DNA of 64,000 nucleotides from Deferribacteraceae bacterium UBA6799 (GCA_002452335.1 DKFJ01000004.1:103308-167307); one strand, 5' to 3'; shown: positions 25,540 through 34,289, counted from the stretch's first letter. Notes: generated by a model from the letters alone, not told the origin. Made by a program: numbers and translations.

Positions 25540-26538
25540 ATGAGTGTAAAACTTGGGATCAACGGATTCGGACGTATCGGACGCTGTACGCTGAGAGCGA
25601 TTATCCAGCGAAAGCTCGATGTCGAAATTGTAGGCATCAACGACCTTACCGACACAAAAACTCTCGCACACCTTCTTAAATATGATTCTGTCCACGGACC
25701 TGCGAAATTTGACGTAGAAGCGGCAGAAGACGGTATAATAATCAACGGTAAAAAAGTTAAAATATGCGCTGAAAAAGAACCCGAAAAACTTCCCTGGAAA
25801 GAGCTGGGCGCTGAAGTTATTCTGGAATCCACAGGACGCTTTACAAAAAGAGCCGCAGCCGCAAAACATCTGGAAGCCGGCGCTAAAAAAGTCATAATCT
25901 CCGCTCCCGGCGAAGAGGTTGATCTCACTGTTGTTCTGGGCGTTAACGACAGCCTGTATGACAAATCAAAACACCATATACTCTCAAACGCTTCATGCAC
26001 AACAAACTGTCTGGCTCCCGTGGCGAAAGTCCTGAACGATTCTTTCGGTCTGGTCAGAGGCGTCATGACAACCGTACACTCATATACCAACGACCAGAAC
26101 GTTCTGGATCTGCCCCATAAAGACCTGAGACGTGCCAGAGCATGCGCTGTGAGCATGATACCCACATCCACAGGCGCCGCTAAGGCTGTCGGTCTTGTCC
26201 TGCCCGAGCTGAAAGGCAAGCTCACAGGATACGCTGTGCGTGTTCCCACACCCAATGTGTCTCTGGTGGACCTCACTGCGGAACTGACAAAATCAACATC
26301 AAAAGAAGAGATAAACGCGGCTATGAAAGCGGCTTCCGAAGGCGCTATGAAAGGCATACTCAGATACACTGACGAACCTCTCGTATCCATAGACCTGAAC
26401 GGCGAACCCGCATCATCCACATTCGACTCACAGCTTACCCTTGTGCTGGAAGGCAACATGGTGAAAATTGTGAGCTGGTATGACAACGAGTGGGGCTACT
26501 CCAACCGCTGCGCTGAGCTCATTACAAAAGTTTTATAA
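25540..26538 (+). CDS. gap: Glyceraldehyde-3-phosphate dehydrogenase, type I
   Basis: GAPDH oxidises and phosphorylates glyceraldehyde-3-phosphate with NAD(P) in glycolysis, and runs in reverse in gluconeogenesis. The 332-residue protein has the Rossmann start GINGFGRIGR, the catalytic cysteine in SNASCTTNCLAP and the C-terminal SWYDNEWGYSNR. The ATG at 25540 is chosen because GGAGG lies five bases before it; an in-frame ATG at 25528 overlaps that ribosome site. It lies nine bases ahead of pgk, so the two form an operon. Confidence 0.97.
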   Translation: MSVKLGINGFGRIGRCTLRAIIQRKLDVEIVGINDLTDTKTLAHLLKYDSVHGPAKFDVEAAEDGIIINGKKVKICAEKEPEKLPWKELGAEVILESTGRFTKRAAAAKHLEAGAKKVIISAPGEEVDLTVVLGVNDSLYDKSKHHILSNASCTTNCLAPVAKVLNDSFGLVRGVMTTVHSYTNDQNVLDLPHKDLRRARACAVSMIPTSTGAAKAVGLVLPELKGKLTGYAVRVPTPNVSLVDLTAELTKSTSKEEINAAMKAASEGAMKGILRYTDEPLVSIDLNGEPASSTFDSQLTLVLEGNMVKIVSWYDNEWGYSNRCAELITKVL

Positions 26539-26547
26539 GGTAGATTT

Positions 26548-27714
26548 ATGGCTAAGAGCATTAAAGATTTAAGTCTGAAAGGAAAACGACTGTTCATCAG
26601 GGTGGACTTCAACGTGCCTGTAAAAGACGGACAGGTGAAGGACGACACCCGCATAGTTGAGGCGATGAAGACCATCAACTACGCCAAGGCTCAGGGGGCA
26701 AAGGTTATCCTCGCTTCCCACCTCGGCAGACCCAAGGGAATCAAGAACCCTAACTATACTCTTAAGCCTGTGGCGGAATACATCTCAGCCCGCTTAATGC
26801 CTGTAAGGTTTGTGGAAGACTGCATAGGCGATGAAGTGAAAAACGCTGTGGACGCTATGAACGACGGCGATGTTCTTCTGCTGGAGAACCTGCGTTTCTA
26901 CGCCGGAGAAGAGAAGAACGATCCGGAGTTCGCCGCAAAACTCGCCGCAAACGCAGACGCTTATGTAAATGACGCTTTTGGCACATGCCACCGCAAGCAC
27001 GCCTCCACATACGGCATGGCGGAGCTGATCTCTGACAAAGCCGCCGGTTTTCTGGTGGAAAAAGAGATCAAATATTTCAGCCAGCTTGTGAAGAATCCCG
27101 AAAGACCTTTCGGGGCTATCGTGGGCGGAGCGAAGGTATCTGACAAGATAGGCGTTATAAAATCACTGCTGGAGCTGGCAGACAAGATTTTTGTCGGCGG
27201 AGCTATGGCTTATACTTTCCTGAAGTATAATGGACACACCATCGGAACATCTCTGGTGGAGGACGACCAGCTTAATGTAGTTGGCGAGATATTCGCCACG
27301 GCTAAAAAGAAAAAGGTCGAAATATTCCTCCCCACAGACCACATCATGTCCAACGAGTTCAACGGTCAGCCTGTCAAATGCGCTGAAGCGAACATTCCGG
27401 AAGGATATATGGGGCTCGACATAGGCATCAGAACCACATCAAAATATATCGAGGAACTGGGCAAATGCAAAACTGTTCTGTGGAACGGCCCTATGGGCGT
27501 TTTCGAAAACCCGTCATACGCCGAAGGAACATTCAGCATAGCTAAGTTTCTGGGCGGATGCTCAGCCACTGTAGTGGTGGGCGGAGGAGACTCCGTGGCG
27601 GCGGTCAATCAGGCGGGAGTGTCTGAAAACATCAGCCACATTTCCACCGGAGGCGGCGCCTCATTGGAATATATCGAATTCGGCTCTCTGCCGGGCATCG
27701 ACATCTTAGGATAA
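26548..27714 (+). CDS. pgk: Phosphoglycerate kinase
   Basis: Pgk transfers phosphate between 1,3-bisphosphoglycerate and ADP. The 388-residue monomer has the N-terminal signature RLFIRVDFNVP, the substrate motif SHLGRP, DAFGTCHRKHAS, the nucleotide-site GGAKVSDKIGV and the C-terminal GGGDSVAAV and STGGGASLE. AAGG lies eight bases upstream. It follows gap directly and is closed by a strong terminator. Confidence 0.97.
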   Translation: MAKSIKDLSLKGKRLFIRVDFNVPVKDGQVKDDTRIVEAMKTINYAKAQGAKVILASHLGRPKGIKNPNYTLKPVAEYISARLMPVRFVEDCIGDEVKNAVDAMNDGDVLLLENLRFYAGEEKNDPEFAAKLAANADAYVNDAFGTCHRKHASTYGMAELISDKAAGFLVEKEIKYFSQLVKNPERPFGAIVGGAKVSDKIGVIKSLLELADKIFVGGAMAYTFLKYNGHTIGTSLVEDDQLNVVGEIFATAKKKKVEIFLPTDHIMSNEFNGQPVKCAEANIPEGYMGLDIGIRTTSKYIEELGKCKTVLWNGPMGVFENPSYAEGTFSIAKFLGGCSATVVVGGGDSVAAVNQAGVSENISHISTGGGASLEYIEFGSLPGIDILG

Positions 27715-27721
27715 TTTACAC

Positions 27722-27750
27722 GGCGGAGTTTCATACTCCGCCTTTTTTTT
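27722..27750 (+). terminator. Intrinsic terminator after pgk
   Basis: GGCGGAGT and ACTCCGCC form an eight-base stem with a five-base loop, followed by eight T. It ends the gap-pgk operon just before the NUDIX gene. Confidence 0.93.
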
Positions 27751-27760
27751 GAGGTTTTAT

Positions 27761-28138
27761 ATGAAGAGAGTGGATGTGGTAGCGGCTGTTCTATACAGAG
27801 ATGAGAAATTTTTCATAGCTCAGCGTCCCCACGACAGACAGCTCGGCGGTCTGTGGGAGTTTCCCGGCGGAAAAGTGGAAGAGGGCGAAAACCACGAACA
27901 GGCGCTGAAACGCGAGATGATGGAGGAGTTCGAGGCGGACGTATCCGTGGGAGACTTCATCGCCGCCACAGAACATCAGGTGGATGGGCGGTTAATCGTT
28001 CTTCATTTCTACAGGTCGGAGCTTCTGACTGATAATTTCAAAATTCTGGAACATATCGACAGCGCTTGGTGTTCGAAAGAAGAGGTGAAGAATTTTGATC
28101 TGGCACCCGCCGATCTGGATATTCTGCCTTATATTTGA
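27761..28138 (+). CDS. NUDIX hydrolase, MutT-like
   Basis: The 125-residue protein is a NUDIX pyrophosphatase. Its Nudix box runs from G-G-K-V-E-E-G-E through R-E-M-M-E-E-F and fits G-x5-E-x7-R-E-U-x-E-E, with E where the box usually ends in G. The N-terminal VAAVLYRDEKFFIAQRP and the size match MutT, which removes oxidised dGTP from the nucleotide pool. The ATG at 27761 has GAGG six bases upstream. A TTG at 27749 falls in the T-run of the pgk terminator and is unlikely. The gene ends five bases from the convergent thiL. Confidence 0.88.
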   Translation: MKRVDVVAAVLYRDEKFFIAQRPHDRQLGGLWEFPGGKVEEGENHEQALKREMMEEFEADVSVGDFIAATEHQVDGRLIVLHFYRSELLTDNFKILEHIDSAWCSKEEVKNFDLAPADLDILPYI

Positions 28139-28143
28139 TCTTC

Positions 28144-29031
28144 TCAAAAAGTATGCTCATATCCGATATCTGATATATCTGTCAGCTTGTCTCCGTCTTC
28201 CAGATAGACACCTTGCCCTTCCTCCACACGACCGATACAGACTGATGAACCGCTGAGAGCTTCCAGATCATCCTTCTTCTCCGGATGCATGGTGAACAGC
28301 AGGGCGAATTCCTCTCCTGAACCCAGAGCGTACAGCACCGGATCATCTATGCCCTCCAGATGACTGACGGGCACTTTATTCTTTTCTATTATAATCTTAA
28401 CACCGCTTTTTTCAGCTATATGAGATGCGTCTCTGCCCACTCCGTCTGAAACGTCTATACAGGACGTAGCCATGCCTGTTCTGCCCAGAAGGTCACCCAG
28501 AGCGGTTTCGGCTCTCACCAGATAGTGATTGTAATTATCCTTGTCGCCATTCAGCTCTTTTTCCAGAAGCTGGCGTACTCTGCCCACCGGTCTGGACAGG
28601 AAGAGCAGGTCTCCGGCCTTAGCGCCGGAGCGTGTCAGAACATATTTGTTGGGTGTTCCCACTATAGTGAGCGACAGGAAGAGCCCTCCGGCGGAAGATG
28701 TTGTGTCGCCGCCGATCAGATCCACATCATAGGCTTCGAAAGGTCTCAGAATATCTTTGGGGTCTATCTCCCGTCCCATGGGAACGGCGATCCCGAGCAG
28801 GGCATATCTGGCTACTCCGCCCATAGCGGCTATGTCGCTGACATTGGCGGTGAGCAGTTTTTTCATGACATGATCCAGTGGAGCGTCCGGCGTGAAGTGT
28901 ACGTTCTCCGCCATGATGTCCTTGGCTATCAGCGTGTCGCCGAAGAGAGCGGCATCGTCGCCTACCCCTAGGGCGATGCCGCTGTCCTTCAGCATATGTG
29001 ACAAACTCTCTATCAGAGAGAATTCCTTCAT
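28144..29031 (-). CDS. thiL: Thiamine-monophosphate kinase
   Basis: ThiL phosphorylates thiamine monophosphate to thiamine diphosphate, the last step of the pathway. The 295-residue protein has the N-terminal GVGDDAALFG, LIGGDTTSSAGG, and the metal-binding CIDVSDGVGRD. Its length is slightly under the common 320-330. Its start overlaps the end of thiE by four bases (ATGA), so it is the last gene of thiC-thiE-thiL. Confidence 0.92.
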   Translation of the reverse strand: MKEFSLIESLSHMLKDSGIALGVGDDAALFGDTLIAKDIMAENVHFTPDAPLDHVMKKLLTANVSDIAAMGGVARYALLGIAVPMGREIDPKDILRPFEAYDVDLIGGDTTSSAGGLFLSLTIVGTPNKYVLTRSGAKAGDLLFLSRPVGRVRQLLEKELNGDKDNYNHYLVRAETALGDLLGRTGMATSCIDVSDGVGRDASHIAEKSGVKIIIEKNKVPVSHLEGIDDPVLYALGSGEEFALLFTMHPEKKDDLEALSGSSVCIGRVEEGQGVYLEDGDKLTDISDIGYEHTF

Positions 29032-29645
29032 AGTTTCTCTACCAGCTCTCTCATCCGTGAAGCCGCTCTGGAGGGATTGGAAGAAGCGCAGATATATGAA
29101 GACACCGCAACTCCGGCTATTCCTGTGCCTTTGAGCTGTGAAATGTTCTCTTCGTTTATACCGCCTATCGCCACTGCCGGCTTTCCGGTTCTTTTTATCA
29201 GTTTCGCTATACCCGCAGGACCTATGACCGGACGAAGGTCTTCCTTCGTTTTGGTCATGAATGCGGGACCTACGCCTATGTAGTCGGCGTATTTTGCCAT
29301 TGCTATATCGTTCTCATCGTTGCATGAATAGCCGAAGACCATTTCCGGAAAGGCTTTTTTGGCAGCCAGAAGCGGAATGTCCTTAACTCCCAGATGCACA
29401 ACCCTGCCGCCCACGGCACGGGCTAGGTCTATTCTGTCGTTCATCACAAAGAGAACCCCTGTTCCCGCCAGCAGTTTAACCAGATATTCCCCGGTCTCGA
29501 ACTGCTCTCTGGCGGTCATTCCCTTGTCTCTGAGCTGGATAGCTGTCACTCCGTTCTTTATCACGGAGTTTACAAAATCGCCCAGAGGCACTTTCAGCAT
29601 TTTTGTCTCTAACACCAGGTAGAGTTTCAGTATGTCTTTTGTCAT
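29028..29645 (-). CDS. thiE: Thiamine-phosphate synthase
   Basis: ThiE joins hydroxymethylpyrimidine diphosphate and thiazole phosphate to form thiamine phosphate. The 205-residue TIM barrel has the family marks AIQLRDKGMTA, FVMNDRIDLARAVG, YIGVGPAF and AIGGINEENI. It overlaps thiC upstream and thiL downstream by four bases each. No thiazole-branch gene (thiG, thiS, thiH) or thiD is in the window, so those must be elsewhere. Confidence 0.93.
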   Translation of the reverse strand: MTKDILKLYLVLETKMLKVPLGDFVNSVIKNGVTAIQLRDKGMTAREQFETGEYLVKLLAGTGVLFVMNDRIDLARAVGGRVVHLGVKDIPLLAAKKAFPEMVFGYSCNDENDIAMAKYADYIGVGPAFMTKTKEDLRPVIGPAGIAKLIKRTGKPAVAIGGINEENISQLKGTGIAGVAVSSYICASSNPSRAASRMRELVEKL

Positions 29646-30907
29646 TTTCTCTTATCTATTTTTACGGCGCAGAGCTTGCCGCACATGGAGCATGAGTCGA
29701 ACTCCTTGTTGCGCTGGAATCTGCTTCTTGCTGTTTCAGGGTCAAGCGCAAGCTCGAACTGTTTCTCCCAGTCCAGCTCCTTTCTGGCTATGCTCATCTG
29801 AACATTGCGCTCCCATGCTCCGGGCACTCCCTTCTCCATGTCGGCTATATGACCGGCGATGCGGGATGCCATAACGCCCTGATAGACGTCGTTTTCATCG
29901 GGCAGACAAAGGTGTTCGGCGGGAGTGACATAGCAGAGGAAATCCGCTCCGGCAGCTCCGGCGATAGCGCCTCCGATGGCGCTGGTTATATGGTCGTATC
30001 CTGCTCCGCAGTCGGTGGGCAGAGGTCCGAGTATATAAAACGGAGCATCATTGCACAGCCTTTTCTGGAGTATCATGTTGGCGGCTATCTGGTTCAGCGG
30101 AACGTGTCCGGGACCTTCTATCATCACCTGAACGTTCTTTTCCTGTGCTCTTTTTGCCAGCTCACCCAGAATGATCAGCTCGTCTATCTGGGGTCTGTCG
30201 GTGGCGTCCGCTGTGGCGCCGGGACGAAAACCGTCGCCCAGGCTGAGTGTTACGTCATATTTATAAGCTATTTTGAGAAGTTCGTCATAATATTCGAACA
30301 GGGGGTTTTCACGTCCGTTCTTGCGTATCCAGTCGGCGAGAATTGAGCCGCCTCTTGATACGATGCCGCATACCCTGTCGCTATTGTCCATTCTGGCGAC
30401 GGACTCTCTGGTTATGCCGCAGTGAACTGTGATATAGTCCACTCCCTCACGGCACTGGTTCTCTATGTTTCTAAGGAGCACTTCCTCGTCTATGTTGTCT
30501 GTTGTCATGTCCTTCATAGCCAGTTCAGCGGCAACTGCGTATATCGGCACTGTGCCCAGCATTACGGGGCAGTTCTTTTCTATTTCGCGGCGGATAGCGT
30601 TCAGGTCTCCCCCGGTGGAAAGATCCATGATGCTGTCGGCGCCGGCTTTCACAGCCGCCTGAAGTTTTTTTATCTCCACATCCAGAAAAGGGCAGTCGCC
30701 GGATGTGCCTATATTAGCGTTGACTTTGGTTTTCAGCTTTTTGCCTATACCTCTGACATCGAAGTTTCTGTTAACGTTTTTAGGAATAACGACCTTGCCT
30801 TCGGCAATGAGGGTCATCAGCTCCTTCTCATCTATCAGTTCATCTTTGGCAACTTTTGCCATTTCCGGTGTAATTATTCCTTTTTTTGCGGCTTCAAGCT
30901 GTGTCAT
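29642..30907 (-). CDS. thiC: Phosphomethylpyrimidine synthase
   Basis: ThiC is a radical-SAM enzyme that rearranges aminoimidazole ribotide to hydroxymethylpyrimidine phosphate. The 421-residue protein has NANIGTSGDC, YITVHCGI, MIEGPGHVP and the C-terminal cluster motif C-S-M-C-G-K-L-C (C-x2-C-x4-C). It is the short form without the longer N-terminal domain of E. coli ThiC. The start at 30907 (MTQLEAAKKG) has GGAG six bases upstream; an ATG at 30913 touches that site and is unlikely. It is controlled by the upstream TPP riboswitch and terminator. Confidence 0.96.
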   Translation of the reverse strand: MTQLEAAKKGIITPEMAKVAKDELIDEKELMTLIAEGKVVIPKNVNRNFDVRGIGKKLKTKVNANIGTSGDCPFLDVEIKKLQAAVKAGADSIMDLSTGGDLNAIRREIEKNCPVMLGTVPIYAVAAELAMKDMTTDNIDEEVLLRNIENQCREGVDYITVHCGITRESVARMDNSDRVCGIVSRGGSILADWIRKNGRENPLFEYYDELLKIAYKYDVTLSLGDGFRPGATADATDRPQIDELIILGELAKRAQEKNVQVMIEGPGHVPLNQIAANMILQKRLCNDAPFYILGPLPTDCGAGYDHITSAIGGAIAGAAGADFLCYVTPAEHLCLPDENDVYQGVMASRIAGHIADMEKGVPGAWERNVQMSIARKELDWEKQFELALDPETARSRFQRNKEFDSCSMCGKLCAVKIDKRK

Positions 30908-30925
30908 TCGCATCTCCTTATAAAC

Positions 30926-30960
30926 AAAAAAACCCGTCTAAGGCGAAAACCTGAGACGGG
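30926..30960 (-). terminator. Regulated intrinsic terminator of the TPP riboswitch
   Basis: On the minus strand CCCGTCT and AGACGGG form a seven-base stem, extended by AGG/CCT after one mismatch, followed by seven T. It stands between the aptamer and the thiC ribosome site, so binding of TPP should cause early termination. That mode is inferred from layout. Confidence 0.88.
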
Positions 30961-30991
30961 GTATGATAGTTTCTAATATATGCAACCAGAA

Positions 30992-31064
30992 ACCGTTCCC
31001 TACGCCGGCATTACCCGAATCAGGTCTTAGGGGACTCTCTCAGCCTCTGGGGCACCCCCACGGT
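30992..31064 (-). promoter_or_regulatory. TPP riboswitch aptamer (THI box)
   Basis: The minus strand shows the conserved THI-box parts in order: P1 arm ACCGT, GGGGTGCC, GGCTGAGA, CCTGATTCGGGTAATGCC, GCGTAGGGA, and the closing arm ACGGT. This is the known thiamine diphosphate aptamer. It precedes thiC-thiE-thiL and is followed by a terminator hairpin at 30926-30960. Confidence 0.97.
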
Positions 31065-31070
31065 AATTTT

Positions 31071-31099
31071 TATATATACTCTTTTTCATAAGTCCGCAA
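31071..31099 (-). promoter_or_regulatory. Promoter of the thiC riboswitch transcript
   Basis: Minus strand: TTGCGG (31099-31094), 17 bases, TATATA (31076-31071). Transcription would begin close to the first base of the aptamer P1 helix at 31064, which supports the assignment. Confidence 0.65.
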
Positions 31100-31108
31100 T
31101 AGCGGAAT

Positions 31109-31381
31109 TTACTTTTTAATCACAAATCCGGTATGAATATCGGACAGCGCCATATCACGGATATCTATGCTGTCCACGGACGAAAAAGGAGAGCCGTCGT
31201 GCGCTATCTCCAGCGCATCCTCCACATCAGGCTCAGAACCCTGGATATCAAGCTCCACCGTGCCGTCCGGCAGGTTGCGCACATATCCGGTCACGTTCAG
31301 ACGTGATATCCTGCGGTGCACGGACGCTCTGTATCCCACTCCCTGCACACGTCCCCTGACTATGGCGGTTACACGCCTCAC
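31109..31381 (-). CDS. acyP: Acylphosphatase
   Basis: Acylphosphatase hydrolyses acyl phosphates. The 90-residue protein has the phosphate loop GRVQGVGYR with the catalytic arginine (R18) and the catalytic asparagine in GYVRNLPDG (N36). Length is typical. It overlaps the end of the Csd4-like gene by four bases and is the last gene of that operon. No terminator is seen before the thi promoter 10 bases downstream. Confidence 0.93.
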   Translation of the reverse strand: MRRVTAIVRGRVQGVGYRASVHRRISRLNVTGYVRNLPDGTVELDIQGSEPDVEDALEIAHDGSPFSSVDSIDIRDMALSDIHTGFVIKK

Positions 31382-32826
31382 TTCATCCTCAGCCAGAATT
31401 TTGCTATCTCGCTGCCGCCGGAACCGACAACCACGGGATACATCCTCTTAGCGTCATCTTCAGCGTATTTTGTCATGAATCTCTTCGGATTCATGTCTAT
31501 CTCTATGTTTCTGTCGTCACCATCGTTGCTAATAACATTGGGAGCGACATATCCTTTCAGGTTGATTTTATATGGAGTTTCATCTGATCCTGCCAGCAGA
31601 ACCTTCAGTTCTATCTTGTCACCTATGGCGACATCATACACGGCTCCGGCGCTTACCATCTTGCTGACGCCGTTGTGTATAATGCTGAAGCGGTATCCGC
31701 TCTCCGCCTTCACTTCCGGTTTTGCCTCAGCCTTGGTTTTATCCACGCTGATATTTATGATACCTATCTTTTTGCTGTCTTTGCGCACCACTATCACAGC
31801 GTCACGCTTCAGCATAAATTTTGAGTTCAGGTCGTTCAGAGTGCCATAGCCTATCAGGTCGGCGGATATGCCTCTCTCATAGTTGGACTCTATGTGGGCT
31901 ATCTCGCATACGTCACCGGATTTAACATAGAGAGTTCCGTTCTTGTCAACCTTCACAGGCTCATTGTTCACGTTTATCACTGCGAAATCCAACGCCGGTT
32001 TCTCTATTATCACAGCGGGAACCTCCGGCACTATGCCGTAGATTTTCATAAACTCATTCACCGCGTAATTATGGTGCAGAACCTTCATCTCGTTGCTGGG
32101 CAAATTCTTAGATGATTCTATCCCGTATGCCGGTATGCAGTATTTACGCAGAGCGTAGTATGTGGCTGTCTTTCTCATATCGCTGAATGGAGTGTTCGGG
32201 TTGGCTGTATCCGTGTTGAAGTAATGCAGGGAATACCTGTCATCGTTTATCTTTCTGTTCACCTCTGCCATTGCTTTATTGGCGGGGGTGTTCAGATCGA
32301 GCACTTTTCCGTTCTCGCATTTATATGTGTCTGCGTCCGTGATTATGGACTGTCCGAATTTTTTAGGGTTTCTGTTATTGTCTATATACACGGGGTTATG
32401 AAATCCCCATCCATCGTGCAGGTTCAGAAAAACATCGGATTCGCTCATCAGCTTTTTCACCACAGAGACCACCTTGTCCATCTCCACGGCCTCCGGTTTG
32501 TCCAGAAATCGGCGGTTCATGTCGCCGTCAGGTCCTCTGTCGTAGAGTATCACAGACTTGAAATTGGCTCTGGGGATCACTATCAGGTTACCCTGTTCCA
32601 GATGCAGGTCGGAATAGAGATCCGCAGACAGAAAACCGCCAGGCTCATCACCCTGAATACCGCCGAGAATGAACATAGTGTTCCCGTCTCTGCGTCCGTA
32701 TATGCGATAAACGCTCAGCTCGTAGTTGGTACCTTTAAAGTACGTCTCCATTTTGGTATAGGGGCGTTCCTGCGTGTACCCTGTCAGGGCTGTCAGAATC
32801 AGCGCCAGTATGATCAGTCTTTTCAT
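31378..32826 (-). CDS. csd4: Csd4/Pgp1-like peptidoglycan DL-carboxypeptidase (M99-type)
   Basis: Csd4 of Helicobacter and Pgp1 of Campylobacter trim peptidoglycan tripeptides to dipeptides in the periplasm and are needed for helical shape. The 482-residue protein has a signal peptide (about 1-18) and a carboxypeptidase fold. Its likely zinc ligands are Q58 and E61 (GGIQGDEPGGF) and H137 (LNLHDGWGF); the rare glutamine ligand is a mark of Csd4. It also has R-G-P-D-G-D-M-N-R-R-F. A Trp/beta-rich tail follows (about 265-480). The start at 32826 has GGAG six bases upstream and makes an ATGA overlap with the Csd6-like gene. Confidence 0.85.
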   Translation of the reverse strand: MKRLIILALILTALTGYTQERPYTKMETYFKGTNYELSVYRIYGRRDGNTMFILGGIQGDEPGGFLSADLYSDLHLEQGNLIVIPRANFKSVILYDRGPDGDMNRRFLDKPEAVEMDKVVSVVKKLMSESDVFLNLHDGWGFHNPVYIDNNRNPKKFGQSIITDADTYKCENGKVLDLNTPANKAMAEVNRKINDDRYSLHYFNTDTANPNTPFSDMRKTATYYALRKYCIPAYGIESSKNLPSNEMKVLHHNYAVNEFMKIYGIVPEVPAVIIEKPALDFAVINVNNEPVKVDKNGTLYVKSGDVCEIAHIESNYERGISADLIGYGTLNDLNSKFMLKRDAVIVVRKDSKKIGIINISVDKTKAEAKPEVKAESGYRFSIIHNGVSKMVSAGAVYDVAIGDKIELKVLLAGSDETPYKINLKGYVAPNVISNDGDDRNIEIDMNPKRFMTKYAEDDAKRMYPVVVGSGGSEIAKFWLRMK

Positions 32827-34289
32827 TCGGCTCTCCACTGTTCGGATATTATTCGCATTTCACCCTTACTGCTGTCGAGCCTGAGTGTTTTAATGCCTTT
32901 ATCGCTGTATGCGTCTCCGCTGTATCTCTGTGTGAATGTCACCTCAAACCTTTCGGGACTGAGTATCTCTATTTTTATATCGTCCAGCTCCACACGGACG
33001 CTGTTCAGGACGGCAAATTTTTTCGCTTTGTCCTTTTTCCAGGCGGTCCTGTTCATTCCGCCGCTTTTAAATTCGTCTCCGTAAAGGGCGATATAGCTGT
33101 CTATGTTTCTGGATTCCCACGCCTGTTTCCATGATATGAGAAATCCGTTGATCTCTTTTGATATGTCCGCTGTATTGTCCTCTATCACAACCTCCACGGG
33201 TTTTGCGGGAACAGCTGGTTTTACGGCTGGTTTTACAGTTTCTTTCACTGGTTCTTTCGCCGCTTCCTTAACAGGAGCTTTCACTGTCTCTTTCACCGGA
33301 GCCTGTTTCACAGGTTCCTTCACAGGTGTCTTATCTGTCTCCGGCTCTCTGATATCCGCCTTGGCGACCTCCATATCAGATTTGACATCCCAGCCTTTGG
33401 TCTGTTCAAAATCTTCTGCGATGATACGCATGGCGCCGTCCTCTTTTTTCAGATAGAGGGTTTTGCGCCCGAAAGCGGTTATGTTGTCCGCTGAGTAATA
33501 CTGATTAAACTCTACCACGGCCTCGTTTTCCGATTCATAAAAAACCCTGAATTTATCAGCGGCTATTTTTCTGTTAGGGTAGAGATCCATCAGACTTTTC
33601 TTATAATTCAGATAGGCCGGCAGTCTTTTTCCGTCACGGGCCTTAAAATCTTTGCTGTATGCTCTGCTGAAATCTTTGAAATTATTGTTCTGCCATGCTT
33701 CCAGATATTTCAGCACTGTCTGTCTGGCGTCCTGAAACAGCCTGTGATATTTGTCCGCCGAGCCCTCTATGGCACTGGAAGTGATTATCACCGGAGTACC
33801 TTTAGAAAGATAGCTGCCCACTTCTTTCACATTATCGTTATCAAAAGCCACGCATCCTCTGGTGGCAGGATCTTTTCTGTTGTCTTCCACGCCGTGCAGC
33901 CATATGCCGCCGCCTGTCTTGCCTTTCAGATTATCCAGCGCGTTGGGATAGTTCAGCGGATAGGCTCCGTATCCGTATATCTTTGACGCGTCCCCGTACA
34001 TCTCCTTCAGCCTGTTGCGCGAAAGAAACCCCATCACCCGGTAGTAGCCTTCGGGAGTCTTTTCGTCTCCGGACACCTGTTTGTCGCCCTTCGCCTTGCC
34101 TGTCAGAACGCTGACACTTTTCAGAACGGTCACGCCGTCTCCGGTCACCTTCACCAGATGGAGCTTTTTCTTGTCCTTTTCCACCACCACAGCGTTGAAA
34201 ATGTCCCCCTGCTGAGATGAGATATTCAGGATAGAAGCGTAAGAGGAGTAAGTTAATAGAATAAAAAAGAGAACGGATATTTTTTTCAT
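32823..34289 (-). CDS. csd6: Csd6/Pgp2-like YkuD-fold L,D-carboxypeptidase or transpeptidase with two NTF2-like domains
   Basis: Csd6/Pgp2 are periplasmic YkuD-fold enzymes that trim tetrapeptides to tripeptides, providing the substrate of Csd4. From the ATG at 34289 the protein has 488 residues: signal peptide (1-18), YkuD domain (about 35-175) with the catalytic pair in WLHGVE (H132) and ATRGCVAF (C146), an NTF2-like domain (about 185-300), a Lys/Pro/Val-rich linker (about 318-368) and a second NTF2-like domain (about 375-485). Known Csd6 has one such domain. An ATG at 34304 is possible, but would put five residues before the signal peptide. Neither start has a good ribosome site. It overlaps csd4 by ATGA. 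Confidence 0.83.
   Translation of the reverse strand: MKKISVLFFILLTYSSYASILNISSQQGDIFNAVVVEKDKKKLHLVKVTGDGVTVLKSVSVLTGKAKGDKQVSGDEKTPEGYYRVMGFLSRNRLKEMYGDASKIYGYGAYPLNYPNALDNLKGKTGGGIWLHGVEDNRKDPATRGCVAFDNDNVKEVGSYLSKGTPVIITSSAIEGSADKYHRLFQDARQTVLKYLEAWQNNNFKDFSRAYSKDFKARDGKRLPAYLNYKKSLMDLYPNRKIAADKFRVFYESENEAVVEFNQYYSADNITAFGRKTLYLKKEDGAMRIIAEDFEQTKGWDVKSDMEVAKADIREPETDKTPVKEPVKQAPVKETVKAPVKEAAKEPVKETVKPAVKPAVPAKPVEVVIEDNTADISKEINGFLISWKQAWESRNIDSYIALYGDEFKSGGMNRTAWKKDKAKKFAVLNSVRVELDDIKIEILSPERFEVTFTQRYSGDAYSDKGIKTLRLDSSKGEMRIISEQWRAE

Noticed and set aside
25443..26486. Long minus-strand open frame (about 347 codons) opposite gap
   Set aside because: It lies almost wholly antisense to a well-supported GAPDH gene and reads as low-information Ser/Arg-rich sequence.
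33183..33345. Repetitive DNA in the Csd6-like gene
   Set aside because: It was considered as a tandem DNA repeat, but the units are irregular and reflect the Lys/Pro/Val-rich protein linker rather than a mobile or satellite repeat.
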